DNA of 64,000 nt from positions 2,914,001 to 2,978,000 of the forward strand of contig NZ_CP016279.1 of NCBI RefSeq assembly GCF_001542625.1, written 5' to 3'. Under the pieces are notes generated by a model that worked only from the letters and a program-made list of their open reading frames with translations, ran no database searches and was not told the DNA's origin. Positions 7,584 through 16,364 of the stretch are shown here, one piece after another (position 1 is the stretch's first letter; each line of letters starts with the position of its first letter). The position numbers and the translations under genes are program-made. This DNA comes from Streptomyces griseochromogenes (GTDB lineage Bacteria > Actinomycetota > Actinomycetes > Streptomycetales > Streptomycetaceae).

Positions 7584-10363
7584 GCATGCCTCAGGACTTC
7601 GGCGCCGTCATCCATCTGGACCTGCGGGCCGGAGCCGCCGAACTCGACAGCGCCTCGGCCCTGCGCAGCAGGGTCGCCCGGCAGCTGGGCCGGGCCGGGC
7701 TGCCGGAACCCGACGATCCGCTCTTCCTGGTGGTCGACACCCCGGCCGGGCTCACCGACCACCAGCTCCAGTACGAACTGCTCACCGGCTTCAGGGCCGT
7801 TGGGGAGGTGCGGCTCCTGGTGCTCCTGGTCGGCAGTGCGCCGGGCTCGTACGCCGGTGAGGACGAGGCGTTCCAGCCCGACCGCCGGCTGGTGCGGCCC
7901 GCAGTCCTGCGGGCCTCGAACACCGCGCTGCTGTGGGCGGGCGATCTGCGCTCGGCCCGCACCGCGCTGGAGCATCCCGCCGCCGACGACCCGGACGCGC
8001 TCGCGGTGCTGGTGGGCGTGCTGTCGGTCCCGGACCTCTACCTCAAGGTGCTGCGCACCATCGGCTCGCTGCCCGAGGCCGTCGCCGCGCCCGGGGTCCG
8101 GCTGTTGGAGCAGGACCTGCCGCCGGAGGTGCGCGACCGGGCCTGGCGCGACGCGCTCACCCGGTTCGCGGGCGAGGACACCGAACTCGCGCAGGACGTC
8201 CTGCTGACCGCCTCGTCCGGAGCCGATCTGCCGGAGCCGCTGCGCGCCCTGGTGGCGGTCCGGGGCGGCCGGGACCAGCGCCACCGGGAACCCGGCGGCG
8301 TGGCGGACGACGCCTACCGCGCCTGCGCGGACGCCCTTACCCACGCCGAGGACGCGCTGGCCGGGCTGCGCGCCCTGCCCGGTCTTGTGCGGCCCAGCCG
8401 CAGGGTGGCGTTCGAGGCGGACGTCGACCAGGCACGCGAGGCCCTCGACGAGTACCGGGACCTGGTCGCCACGGCCCTGCGCGGCGGCGGTGGCACGACA
8501 CCTTCCGGCGCCGAGTCGGCGGCCCGGCTCGCGGCCCTCGGGCTGCGGGTGCCGTCGGCCGAGGGCATGGGCGAGCGGATCGGCGAGGGCCTGAAGGAGT
8601 TCGCCGGGAAGCTGCTGGGCCAGGGGCTCAGCATGCGGGCGGTGGCCCAGCGCTTCACCGGTCTGGCCGGGCGGGTGGAGCCGGTGCCGGGTTCGGCGCT
8701 GCTGCCGGGGCTCGCCGACTACTCCGCCGACACCGTCGCCCGGCAGTCCGGGACGGAGGGCACAACGGCGCCGAGCCCTCCGCTCGCCGCCCCGGCGGCC
8801 GCCCTGGCGGGGCTGTTCGGCGCGCTGTGGCAGGGGCCGTACCTCGTGCTGGCCCTGCTCGTCCCCCTGCTGTTCGTCGGCATGGCGGCGCTCGGGGAGG
8901 CCCGGCTGCGCGGTTCCGGACGGCCCGGCCGCTGGGCCGTGGCCCCTCGCGTCGCGGCGTTCGCCGGCGCGGCGGCCGGGGCGGGCCTGGGGCAGGCGAC
9001 CGGGCCCTCGCTCTGGCTCGGCGGGTTCGGTCTGCTGGCGGGTCTCGGCGGCGCGGGGGAGACGGCCCGCCGCCTCTGGCGCGCCGCGGCGGGCGCCTGG
9101 GCGCCGGGCCGCGTCACGGCCGTGCTGCGGCGGGCCCTCGACGGGCTCGACGGCCTGCTGGCCGAGGCCGTACAGGAGCACTGGGCCGTCGAGGAGCGCC
9201 TGTACTGCGCCGACGCCGCCCGTTCCGTCGCCGGCATGCTGCGGGCGACGGCGGCCGCAGCGGAGGCCGAGGCGGTACCCGAGCCGGAGCGGCTCACGGC
9301 GTCGGGCGCCTTCGCCGAGCCGGGTGAGCGGACACCCGCCGAGGACGACTGGCTCGCCGGCCCCTCCGCACTGGAGACGGACGACGCCTTCGCCGCCACC
9401 GACGACGGCGAGGCCGACTGGGCGAGCGTGTACGCCTGGCGGGACGAGTCGTCGTGGGACGAACCGGCCGAGCGGGGCGAGCAGCGGGAGAAGGGAGCCG
9501 GGGAGAGCCAGGAGAGAAACCCCGCCGCCCCTTGGGAAGAGCGCACCAAGGGGGTGCCGCGCTGGCTGGAGCGGGAGAGCGGCGAAGGCGGACCGGAGCT
9601 GGTAGCCACCTTGGCCGCGGATCTGACGGACGCCGCCCTGGAGGCCATGAAGCACTACTGGGGCGCCGTCGAACGCGGCCAGGCCGGCGCCCGCGCCGTG
9701 CGGCGCACCGAGGAACGGGTCCACGAACTGCTGTCGACCGCCCGCCGTCACCTCCAGCTCAACGGCGTGCTGGCCCCGCCTCCGTTCGCCGCCGCCCGCC
9801 GGGTCCGCGCCACCTCGGCGAACCTGCTCGGCACCGACCCGTACCGGCCGGCCGAACTGGTCGGCGCGGATGCCGACCGGCAGGCCGTGGTGCAGCTGTC
9901 CTCGCCCGAGCAGGGCGCCTTGCTCAGCCGCGATCCGGCGGCCGCCGTGTGGATCAGATTCGCGCCGAGGGCCGTGCGTGACGAGGTCGAGAAGGCCTGG
10001 CGGTCCAGCGGTTCGGCCCAGCCGGAGGAGGTCCTGTGGACGTCGTCGGGCAGATACGCCGGTCTGGTGCGGCTCACTCCGCTGCGGATGGGCGTGGTGG
10101 ACACCGTCCGGCCCCGCTACGGCTCCGGGCCCGACGACAGGCCGGACGCGTACGCCGAGTCGCCCTCGTACGACGGGACCGGTTCCTACCCCGGAGCGCA
10201 CCCGTACGACGGGACCGGCTCCTACGCCAGGACGGGCTCGTACGACGCGGCCGACCCCTACGACCGGCCGAACTCCTACGACCGGACGGCGGACCGGGAC
10301 GACCACGCGGACCCGTACGGCCCGCCGGACACGGATCGCCGAGGGGACGGTGACCGCTGGTGA
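7580..10363 (+). CDS. Large membrane protein of the tubulin/GTPase operon, unknown function
   Basis: This 927-aa protein of no recognised family is translationally coupled to the tubulin-like gene (GTG at 7580 overlapping TGA; ATG at 7586 is an alternative). The N-terminal ~200 residues look like a Rossmann-type alpha/beta domain (AVIHLDLRAG, LFLVVDTPAG, VRLLVLLVGSAPGS). Hydrophobic segments follow near residues 395-435 and 455-490 and probably form a membrane module. A helical, acidic region comes next, then a conserved-looking globular part (residues about 675-840). The C-terminus is a Tyr-rich repeat (SYDGTGSY, HPYDGTGSYAR, PYDRPNSYDR) of ~70 residues. Its position between the tubulin-like gene and the GTPase suggests that it links the soluble NTPases to the membrane; this is inference. 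Confidence 0.75.
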   Translation: MSMPQDFGAVIHLDLRAGAAELDSASALRSRVARQLGRAGLPEPDDPLFLVVDTPAGLTDHQLQYELLTGFRAVGEVRLLVLLVGSAPGSYAGEDEAFQPDRRLVRPAVLRASNTALLWAGDLRSARTALEHPAADDPDALAVLVGVLSVPDLYLKVLRTIGSLPEAVAAPGVRLLEQDLPPEVRDRAWRDALTRFAGEDTELAQDVLLTASSGADLPEPLRALVAVRGGRDQRHREPGGVADDAYRACADALTHAEDALAGLRALPGLVRPSRRVAFEADVDQAREALDEYRDLVATALRGGGGTTPSGAESAARLAALGLRVPSAEGMGERIGEGLKEFAGKLLGQGLSMRAVAQRFTGLAGRVEPVPGSALLPGLADYSADTVARQSGTEGTTAPSPPLAAPAAALAGLFGALWQGPYLVLALLVPLLFVGMAALGEARLRGSGRPGRWAVAPRVAAFAGAAAGAGLGQATGPSLWLGGFGLLAGLGGAGETARRLWRAAAGAWAPGRVTAVLRRALDGLDGLLAEAVQEHWAVEERLYCADAARSVAGMLRATAAAAEAEAVPEPERLTASGAFAEPGERTPAEDDWLAGPSALETDDAFAATDDGEADWASVYAWRDESSWDEPAERGEQREKGAGESQERNPAAPWEERTKGVPRWLERESGEGGPELVATLAADLTDAALEAMKHYWGAVERGQAGARAVRRTEERVHELLSTARRHLQLNGVLAPPPFAAARRVRATSANLLGTDPYRPAELVGADADRQAVVQLSSPEQGALLSRDPAAAVWIRFAPRAVRDEVEKAWRSSGSAQPEEVLWTSSGRYAGLVRLTPLRMGVVDTVRPRYGSGPDDRPDAYAESPSYDGTGSYPGAHPYDGTGSYARTGSYDAADPYDRPNSYDRTADRDDHADPYGPPDTDRRGDGDRW

Positions 10364-10433
10364 CCCGCGCTTCGCGCCCCGGCCGCGTCCCCCCGTACGG
10401 CCCGGCGCACACGTACGAAGGAGAGGACCGCCG

Positions 10434-12524
10434 GTGACCAGCCCCGTGCTCCCGGACAAGCTAGCGTTCACCCTGCCCTCGGGCCGGCGCCGGGTCACTC
10501 CGGCCCGCTTCGGCCGCGAGTCCCGCCGCGACCGGCTGCTGCCCCAGCTGATCCGCAACTGCCTGCTCGACGACGACGCGGAGCAGTGCGTCCAGGTACG
10601 CCTGACCGCCGCCGACGCGGCCAACCCCGCGGCCCGCGCCCTGCTGGACACCGAGGCGGGCACCGCCCTGCGACTGCACCGCGTCCTCGACGACACGGAG
10701 TTCGCCGCGCTCTTCCCGAGGATCATCGGCTACGAACTGGACGCGACCGAGCCGTTCCTGCTGTACGCCGCACCGCGCGGCATCGCCGCCGCACGCACCC
10801 ATGTGATGGCCGCGAGCGACCAGCAGCGCTTCACCCGTGACCTGATGCTCGCCCTGTGCCTGCTGGACGGCCAGGGCCTGGTGCCGCGCGGCGTCTCGCC
10901 CGCCACCGTGCTCTGGGACGGCGCCAGGGTCCAGCTGTGGGGACTGGAGGCGGTGAGCAGGACGGGACAGCCGAGGAGCCCCTGGGGCCGGCAGCCCTTC
11001 TGCTCGCCCGAACAGCGCCGGGGCGAAGGGCTCACCGACGTGCGGGACGCGGTGTGGAGCGCGGCCCAGGTGCTCTACCGGCTGGTGACCGGCCGCACGG
11101 GGCCCGCCGACCGCGCGCCCGCCGACCTCGGTGAACACCGGGTGCTCGACCAGACGTTGCGGCAGGCCTTCGCACCCCGGGCGGCCGACCGGCCGACGCC
11201 CGCCCAGGTGCTCGACCTCGTGGCGCCGGGAGCCGCACGCCGCGTCCGGCTCACGCTTCCCCCCGACGAGATGCGACCGCACCGGGAGGCCTTCGAGGAG
11301 TCATTGCGTCTCAAACGGCAGGCCCCGGTGGTCCGTTCCGAGGGCGGGCCGGGCGCCGACGCCGGGCGCGCCGCCGGCGAGGTGCTGTGCCCGTACTGCC
11401 TGGAGACCATCCAGCTCGACCTCGGCAAGCTGTTCGTCACCGACAGCAGGATGCAGTACCAGCCGCTGGACCTCGCCGGCATCAAGAACCCGGTCCGGCG
11501 GCACGATGTCATGCGCGGCGCCGTCCAGAAGTGCACGGCGGACACGGACCTCCCCGAGCACTTCATCCCGGTGCCCTACCTGATGTACGGCCGCCCGCTG
11601 ACCGTCGCGATGGTCGGCCAGTCCTCCACCGGAAAGAGCCATCTGCTGACCCAGATGATCGCGGCCGTCACCGACGGCGGCCTGGAGCCGTTCGGCCTGA
11701 AGTGGCAGTCCGTCAATCCGGAGCAGCACGCCCGGTTCGTACGGGAACGGGTCCAGCCCCTGCGCAGTGGCAAGGTCCTGGACCACACGGCCGCCCTGGG
11801 CCTGGACGACTTCGCCCGCTTCGTGGAGTCGCTCCTGATCACCGACGTCCGCGGACAGGTGCGCCCGGTCGCCTTCTTCGACCTCGGCGGCGAGGACCTC
11901 GTGCGCACCGACGCGGCGCTGCGGTTCCTGCTCGGGGTCGACGCCCTGATCTTCGTCGTCGACCCGGCGCTGGCCCTGCCGCTGCCCCAGCTGGACCACG
12001 TCAGGGAACGCTGGGGAGTGGAGGTGAACCGGGACGGTGACCTGGCCTTCGGCACCGTCCTGGACCGGCTGCGCAAGAACGGCCCGTATCTGGACGTGCC
12101 GGCCGCGATGGTGCTCGGCAAGGCGGACCTGCTCCGCTTCCAGCCGCCCGTCGACCGCTGGCTGAGCCGGCCGCCGGCCACCTCGCTCGACCCCGCGCTC
12201 GTGCACGAGGAGAGCCGGGACGTGTACGGGCTGCTGCGCCGGCACGCCGGGCAGGCGTGGCTGCGCCCGTTCGACGCGATCCGCCGCTGCACCCTGCACA
12301 TCGCCTCCGCCACCGGCGGCCAGGAGGCCCACGGCCGCTATCCGGCGGGCGCGGGACCCCGGCGGGTGCTGGAGCCGCTGCTGGCCCTGCTGGCGATGCA
12401 CGGGCTGATCGACGTGCCGGGCGGCGGCGAGGCGCTCGCCGTGGGGGAGACGCCCGTCCTCGAAGCGGTGCCGTGGGAGGAAACAGAGGGATCCGGGGGA
12501 TCCGGGGGAGAGGAACTTCAGTGA
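10434..12524 (+). CDS. Pseudokinase-zinc knuckle-GTPase fusion
   Basis: This 696-aa protein starts at a GTG preceded by GAAGGAGAGG. Residues ~1-275 resemble a Ser/Thr kinase fold (C-lobe DAVWSAAQVLYRLVTGRTG and AADRPTPAQVLDLV). The catalytic motifs are lost: the HRD/DLKPxN region reads PRGVSPATVL and the DFG position reads WGL, so this part should be inactive. After a CPYC half-knuckle (~residue 320) comes a GTPase-like NTPase with P-loop VGQSSTGKSHL (~395), Walker-B-like FFDLGGED (~483) and LGKADLL in the place of NKxD (~565). It fits TRAFAC-type GTPases associated with GAP1 proteins. The stop overlaps the next GTG. Most likely it is the regulatory switch of the operon. Confidence 0.8.
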   Translation: MTSPVLPDKLAFTLPSGRRRVTPARFGRESRRDRLLPQLIRNCLLDDDAEQCVQVRLTAADAANPAARALLDTEAGTALRLHRVLDDTEFAALFPRIIGYELDATEPFLLYAAPRGIAAARTHVMAASDQQRFTRDLMLALCLLDGQGLVPRGVSPATVLWDGARVQLWGLEAVSRTGQPRSPWGRQPFCSPEQRRGEGLTDVRDAVWSAAQVLYRLVTGRTGPADRAPADLGEHRVLDQTLRQAFAPRAADRPTPAQVLDLVAPGAARRVRLTLPPDEMRPHREAFEESLRLKRQAPVVRSEGGPGADAGRAAGEVLCPYCLETIQLDLGKLFVTDSRMQYQPLDLAGIKNPVRRHDVMRGAVQKCTADTDLPEHFIPVPYLMYGRPLTVAMVGQSSTGKSHLLTQMIAAVTDGGLEPFGLKWQSVNPEQHARFVRERVQPLRSGKVLDHTAALGLDDFARFVESLLITDVRGQVRPVAFFDLGGEDLVRTDAALRFLLGVDALIFVVDPALALPLPQLDHVRERWGVEVNRDGDLAFGTVLDRLRKNGPYLDVPAAMVLGKADLLRFQPPVDRWLSRPPATSLDPALVHEESRDVYGLLRRHAGQAWLRPFDAIRRCTLHIASATGGQEAHGRYPAGAGPRRVLEPLLALLAMHGLIDVPGGGEALAVGETPVLEAVPWEETEGSGGSGGEELQ

Positions 12525-14494
12525 ACGGCTTCCAGGACCTGGACTCGGTGCACCAGGTCGTCTTCCGCTGGGACGGCAACCACGGCCGTCAGGGCACCGG
12601 CATGAACGCCGTCGCCCACTCCTGCTCGGCCGAGCGTGCCGAGGAACTGGGCCGGGAACTCGGCCGGTTGCTGTGGGGGTCCGGCCCGGCGGCGGCACGG
12701 CCCAGTGTCGTGCGCACCCTGTCCCGCGACGGCGACGTCATGCTCGTACAGCGCTGGCCGACCACCGACCGGGGCGGTCGGCCGAGCACGGTCAGCCATG
12801 TCCTCGTCGGCGACCCCGGGGTCCTGCAGACGTGGCGGTGCCTGGCCCTCGCGTACGGGAGCTGGGGGCGGCCGGAGAGCGCCGAGCAGGCGGTCGGGGG
12901 ACAGGACAAGATCGACTGCTCGCAGATCGACGACATGGCCCGCCGCCGGCTGCCGGACATGCTGGAACTGCTGCCCACCGTCAAGCACGCGCTGACCATG
13001 GTCGCCGCGGAGTTGCTGCGCGATCCGAGGCAGCGGGTCTCGCTGCTCCTGGAGGAGCAGACACCGCCCGGCTGGCCGGACCGGGACCAGGTACCGGTCG
13101 TCTATCTCGGGCTGTTCCTGCTCTTCGGGGGCTGGCTGCGCCAGGAGTGGACGTTCGCCACCTACGACGCGGCGGACACCCACGCCCTGCGGCTGATGTC
13201 CGTCCCGCGCTGGGAGCCGGACACCGGCGGGTCCGGTCCGCTGGCCCGGGTCATGGGCCGCCGGCCGGCCCGTCCCCAGTTCGAGCACCAGGCGGCGGCC
13301 CAGCTGGTGAAGCACCTCCTCTCACACCCGGAGGCGGACCCCGGCGTGCCGCAGCTGACCGAGGAGTTCGCCGACGGTGCCTCCCTCGACTGGGAGCGAC
13401 GGCGTGCCCGGCTGAAGGACATCCTCGACCCCGACCGCACGACCGGCCGGCGCACCGCGCCATCCGCGTCCCGCCCGGCGCAACCGGGTCTGCCCCCGGG
13501 CTGGGACAGACACGTCGAGCGGGAGCGGAGGAAGGAGCGGGAAAGGGGCGGGAGGGAGGACCGGATCCGCGATCCCGAGCGGGACAGGCGCCCGGAGCCC
13601 CGCCCCGAGCCGGTGGCCGCACCGCCTTCGCCGCCTTGGCAGCCGTCCGCGCACGAGCCCGCGCAAGGGCCCGCGCAGGGATCCCCGTACGCGCCTGGAT
13701 ACGAGCCTCGGTACGAGCCCGGGCCCGCAGGGCCGCAGGGGTCCGTACCCGGCGGCCAGGACGCGCTCCGGCGGGAGTTGCACGAGCATCGGCGCGGCGA
13801 CAGCACGCGGCACGACCGCCTCAGGACGCAGCTCGGCCGGCAGCCGGACGAGTTCCTCCTCGATGAACTGCGCCTGGGCCGGCTGCCGCAGGACTCCCTC
13901 GATCTGGTGCTGAAGGAGCTGGGGAGGCCCGGCCGCGTCGGCGAACGCTCCCGGCAGACGGCGGAGGCCCTGTGCGCGCAGGTGCTCGACGACGACCTCT
14001 ACATGTTGCCGCGGACGAGCGGCGGGGAGCACATGTCGAGGTCCGCCATGGTCGACCGGGCGGTCGTGCTCTTCCGCTGGGCCGTGGCCCCTCTGGCCCG
14101 GGAGGAACGCTATCTGAGACAACTGCGGGAGTTTCTGTCCCGGATGAGCCGGGACCCCCACCCCACCACGGGCAACTGGCTCTCGCAGACCATCGTCGAC
14201 GCGCCGGACGACCAGATCCCCGATCTGCCGGCGACCCTGTGGCGCCAGATCCTGCGCGACGCGATCAGCCGGAGCAGCAGACCGCCGGCCGTCCCACCGG
14301 AACCCCGCAGCGCCCCGCCGCCGTTGGCCCCCCTGACCCGTCCGGTCGTCCCGGAGACCCCGGCCTTCGCGGGGCGGGAGCCCACCGTTGCCGCCTGGTT
14401 CGCCGACCAGTTGAACAGCGTGGGCTGCGTGGTCGGGAGCGGCGTCCTGCTCATCGTCGTCGCGCTCGTCGTCATCGTCATAACGGCCCTGTGA
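12521..14494 (+). CDS. GTPase-associated protein 1-like (GAP1) protein with C-terminal TM helix
   Basis: This 657-aa product starts at GTG in a GTGA overlap with the GTPase gene. The N-terminal ~300 residues (VHQVVFRWDGNHGRQGTGMNA, then VLVGDPGVLQTW) match my memory of GAP1 N-terminal domains that accompany conflict-system GTPases. The centre is disordered and rich in Pro, Arg and Glu, with PAQGPAQGSPYAPGYEPRYE-like blocks. A helical domain of about 190 residues follows, then a proline-rich linker, and a single TM helix forms the very C-terminus (VVGSGVLLIVVALVVIVI). The protein is therefore probably tail-anchored. It is the last gene of the + strand operon; the next gene is convergent. Confidence 0.75.
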   Translation: MNGFQDLDSVHQVVFRWDGNHGRQGTGMNAVAHSCSAERAEELGRELGRLLWGSGPAAARPSVVRTLSRDGDVMLVQRWPTTDRGGRPSTVSHVLVGDPGVLQTWRCLALAYGSWGRPESAEQAVGGQDKIDCSQIDDMARRRLPDMLELLPTVKHALTMVAAELLRDPRQRVSLLLEEQTPPGWPDRDQVPVVYLGLFLLFGGWLRQEWTFATYDAADTHALRLMSVPRWEPDTGGSGPLARVMGRRPARPQFEHQAAAQLVKHLLSHPEADPGVPQLTEEFADGASLDWERRRARLKDILDPDRTTGRRTAPSASRPAQPGLPPGWDRHVERERRKERERGGREDRIRDPERDRRPEPRPEPVAAPPSPPWQPSAHEPAQGPAQGSPYAPGYEPRYEPGPAGPQGSVPGGQDALRRELHEHRRGDSTRHDRLRTQLGRQPDEFLLDELRLGRLPQDSLDLVLKELGRPGRVGERSRQTAEALCAQVLDDDLYMLPRTSGGEHMSRSAMVDRAVVLFRWAVAPLAREERYLRQLREFLSRMSRDPHPTTGNWLSQTIVDAPDDQIPDLPATLWRQILRDAISRSSRPPAVPPEPRSAPPPLAPLTRPVVPETPAFAGREPTVAAWFADQLNSVGCVVGSGVLLIVVALVVIVITAL

Positions 14495-14702
14495 CGACGA
14501 TCTCCGCATGACGAGGAGCGATATTCCGTGGCGCGGGAGGTGTGACTCATGGCTGTCGCTGCCACCCGCCGACCTTCCGCGCCGGCCGCGCACGCCGGGG
14601 CCGCCCTGGCCCTGGCGTGGGAGGGCGCCGCCCGACCCAGGGCAGACCTCAGCACGGCGGGCTCCGATCGCGGCCAGGGCGCGAATGAGGTCCACATCAT
14701 CC
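14495..14702. other. Convergent intergenic region at the left edge of the phosphonate cluster
   Basis: This stretch separates the GAP1-like gene from the NUDIX gene, which runs on the other strand. It holds a start-like element at 14534-14559 (CGGGAGGTGTGAC, two bases, then ATGGCTGTC) that is nearly the same as the leader of the micro-ORF before rsgA at 52827. The ORF it opens (14549-14800) overlaps the NUDIX gene antisense and has no recognisable product. I see no clear terminator hairpin. Confidence 0.5.
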
Positions 14703-15305
14703 TCAGGGGAACGGCGGCGGATGCCCCTGCCAGCGCCAGTCGGGTGCCGGGACTCCCCGCTCGGCCAAGTGGTCGAAGTAGTGACTCACCGATCTCATGA
14801 AGCCCTCGGTGCACGGCCGGGTCGCGAACAGCTCGATGAGCCGGTCGGCCGAGTGGAACTCGATGCCCTCCACCGCGTCCGGATCCGGACGGAACGGCCC
14901 CCCACAGTGGTGCAGGAAGACGCCGCGCTTCTCGAACTGCCGCACCGAGTACCCGTCGTAGGTGAGCAGGTACTGGACCGGCCCGGGATGGCAGCCGAGT
15001 TCCTCGAGAAGTTCTCGCTCCGCGGCCTGGTGATAGGTCTCGCCGCTTTGGACGTGGCCGCCGGCCGAGGCATCCAGACGGCCCGGATGGGTGTCCAGGT
15101 GCGCCGAGCGCTCCTGGACCAGGATCTCCCCGAGCCGGTTGACGACGAGGACGTGCACGCCGCGGTGTCTCAAATGCCTTCGGTGGACATTCTCCCGCGT
15201 GTCCCGGCCGACGACCCTGTCGTGCTCGTCCACGATGTCCAGGTACTCCGGCTCCTCATCGACCCGATCGCCGTCAGGCCCCGGTTCGTCCCGGGCGGTC
15301 CTCAC
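14703..15305 (-). CDS. NUDIX hydrolase
   Basis: This 200-aa protein has a complete NUDIX box (GHVQSGETYHQAAERELLEELG, fitting GX5EX7REUXEEXGU) at about residues 83-104. The N-terminus (EYLDIVDEHDRVVGRDTRENVHRRHLRHRGVHVLVVN) resembles the IPP-isomerase-like NUDIX subgroup (YfcD type). It is the last gene of the minus-strand arm of the cluster, 12 bp after the preceding ORF. In FR900098 biosynthesis a NUDIX enzyme removes CMP from a nucleotide-activated phosphonate. A similar pyrophosphate- or nucleotide-cleaving step is possible here, although no cytidylyltransferase is present. Substrate unknown. Confidence 0.85.
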   Translation of the reverse strand: MRTARDEPGPDGDRVDEEPEYLDIVDEHDRVVGRDTRENVHRRHLRHRGVHVLVVNRLGEILVQERSAHLDTHPGRLDASAGGHVQSGETYHQAAERELLEELGCHPGPVQYLLTYDGYSVRQFEKRGVFLHHCGGPFRPDPDAVEGIEFHSADRLIELFATRPCTEGFMRSVSHYFDHLAERGVPAPDWRWQGHPPPFP

Positions 15306-15317
15306 CGCTGCCCTCCC

Positions 15318-16364
15318 TCACTGTGTCAGTGCGCGCTGGATGTCGACGATCAGCCGCTGGTACTCGCAGACCGTGTCGCGCAGGCGGCGCAGGTACTTGA
15401 GGTACAGGTCGAAGCTCCGCGTGACCGGCTGCTGTACGACGAGACTGCCGAATTTCAGGACGTCGGCGAGCGCGGTGTCCATCTGGTGCCACTGCCCGCG
15501 GATGCGGGTGACGAGATCGTCGCCCAGGGCCGGGCCGATCTCGGCGTCGCTGAGGAGGAACTGCAGAAAGTGCTGCACCGGCTGGAAGCGGTTCTGCACG
15601 TGCTTGTTGAGACGCGAGGTGTCGTTGAACGAGACGGTACCCGCGGTGACGATCGACTCCGCCCGCTGCTCCCACGCATCGATGGCCTGATCGATGGCCT
15701 CGACACCGACGACCACCGGATTGACGTACCGGTACAGCCGGCCCTCCTCCCAGCGCAGGCCGAACTCGCGGAAGACCGCGCGGAAGGCCTCCAGGGAGCC
15801 CATGCCGAGGATCCGGTCGACCGTGGACGACGGGTGGATCTCCGTGGCGGACACCCGGCCGTCATCGGTGCATACGACACGCTCGAGAAGTTCGGAGAAG
15901 GGGACGGGGCGGCGGAACGCCCGGCTCTTGATGTCCGACGTGCTCTTCGTGTAGTAGATGGTGTCCTCGTCGATGACCTCGACGAGCCACTCTGTGACAT
16001 ACGGCGTGCCGTCGGAGTGGACGAAGGAGACGGGCAGTGCGACATGCGCACCGGAGGCGATGGCACGGCCGATCTCCGCGGCCAGTTCGTCCTTGGCGAA
16101 GGTGGTCTCCACCCAGGACTCCCGGCAGACCAGCTCCATGAATCCGTTGTAGCGGCTGATGATCGGCACGTCACCGGTGCTCTCGAACTGCCAGTCGTAG
16201 CAGCGGTCCATGAAGAACAGCGGGAACGCCGGAGACTCATCCAGGATGCAGTAGCGGTGGAACAGGTGCCGCTCCTGGCATATGTAGTACTGCGCCAGGT
16301 CGAGTTGCTCGTCGGACGGGGTGAACTCCGCCGGGGACTGCGCCGGATCGCGCCGTTCGCTCAC
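15318..16364 (-). CDS. Unknown cluster protein (348 aa), possible papain-like acyltransferase relative
   Basis: I cannot assign a family. The protein is soluble, with no signal peptide or TM helix. It has an aromatic- and Cys-containing N-terminal region (YYICQERHLFHRYCILDE), a central alternating beta pattern (GAHVALPVSFVHSDGTPYV, TEWLVEVIDEDTIYYTKS) and a helical C-terminal half. The central pattern vaguely resembles the second half of BtrH/C39 papain-like domains, some of which release acyl groups from carrier proteins, but the usual catalytic His is not evident. The ATG overlaps the IMPase-like stop (ATGA), so the two are co-translated. A carrier-dependent transfer role would fit the carrier protein in the other arm but is speculation. 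Confidence 0.75.
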   Translation of the reverse strand: MSERRDPAQSPAEFTPSDEQLDLAQYYICQERHLFHRYCILDESPAFPLFFMDRCYDWQFESTGDVPIISRYNGFMELVCRESWVETTFAKDELAAEIGRAIASGAHVALPVSFVHSDGTPYVTEWLVEVIDEDTIYYTKSTSDIKSRAFRRPVPFSELLERVVCTDDGRVSATEIHPSSTVDRILGMGSLEAFRAVFREFGLRWEEGRLYRYVNPVVVGVEAIDQAIDAWEQRAESIVTAGTVSFNDTSRLNKHVQNRFQPVQHFLQFLLSDAEIGPALGDDLVTRIRGQWHQMDTALADVLKFGSLVVQQPVTRSFDLYLKYLRRLRDTVCEYQRLIVDIQRALTQ

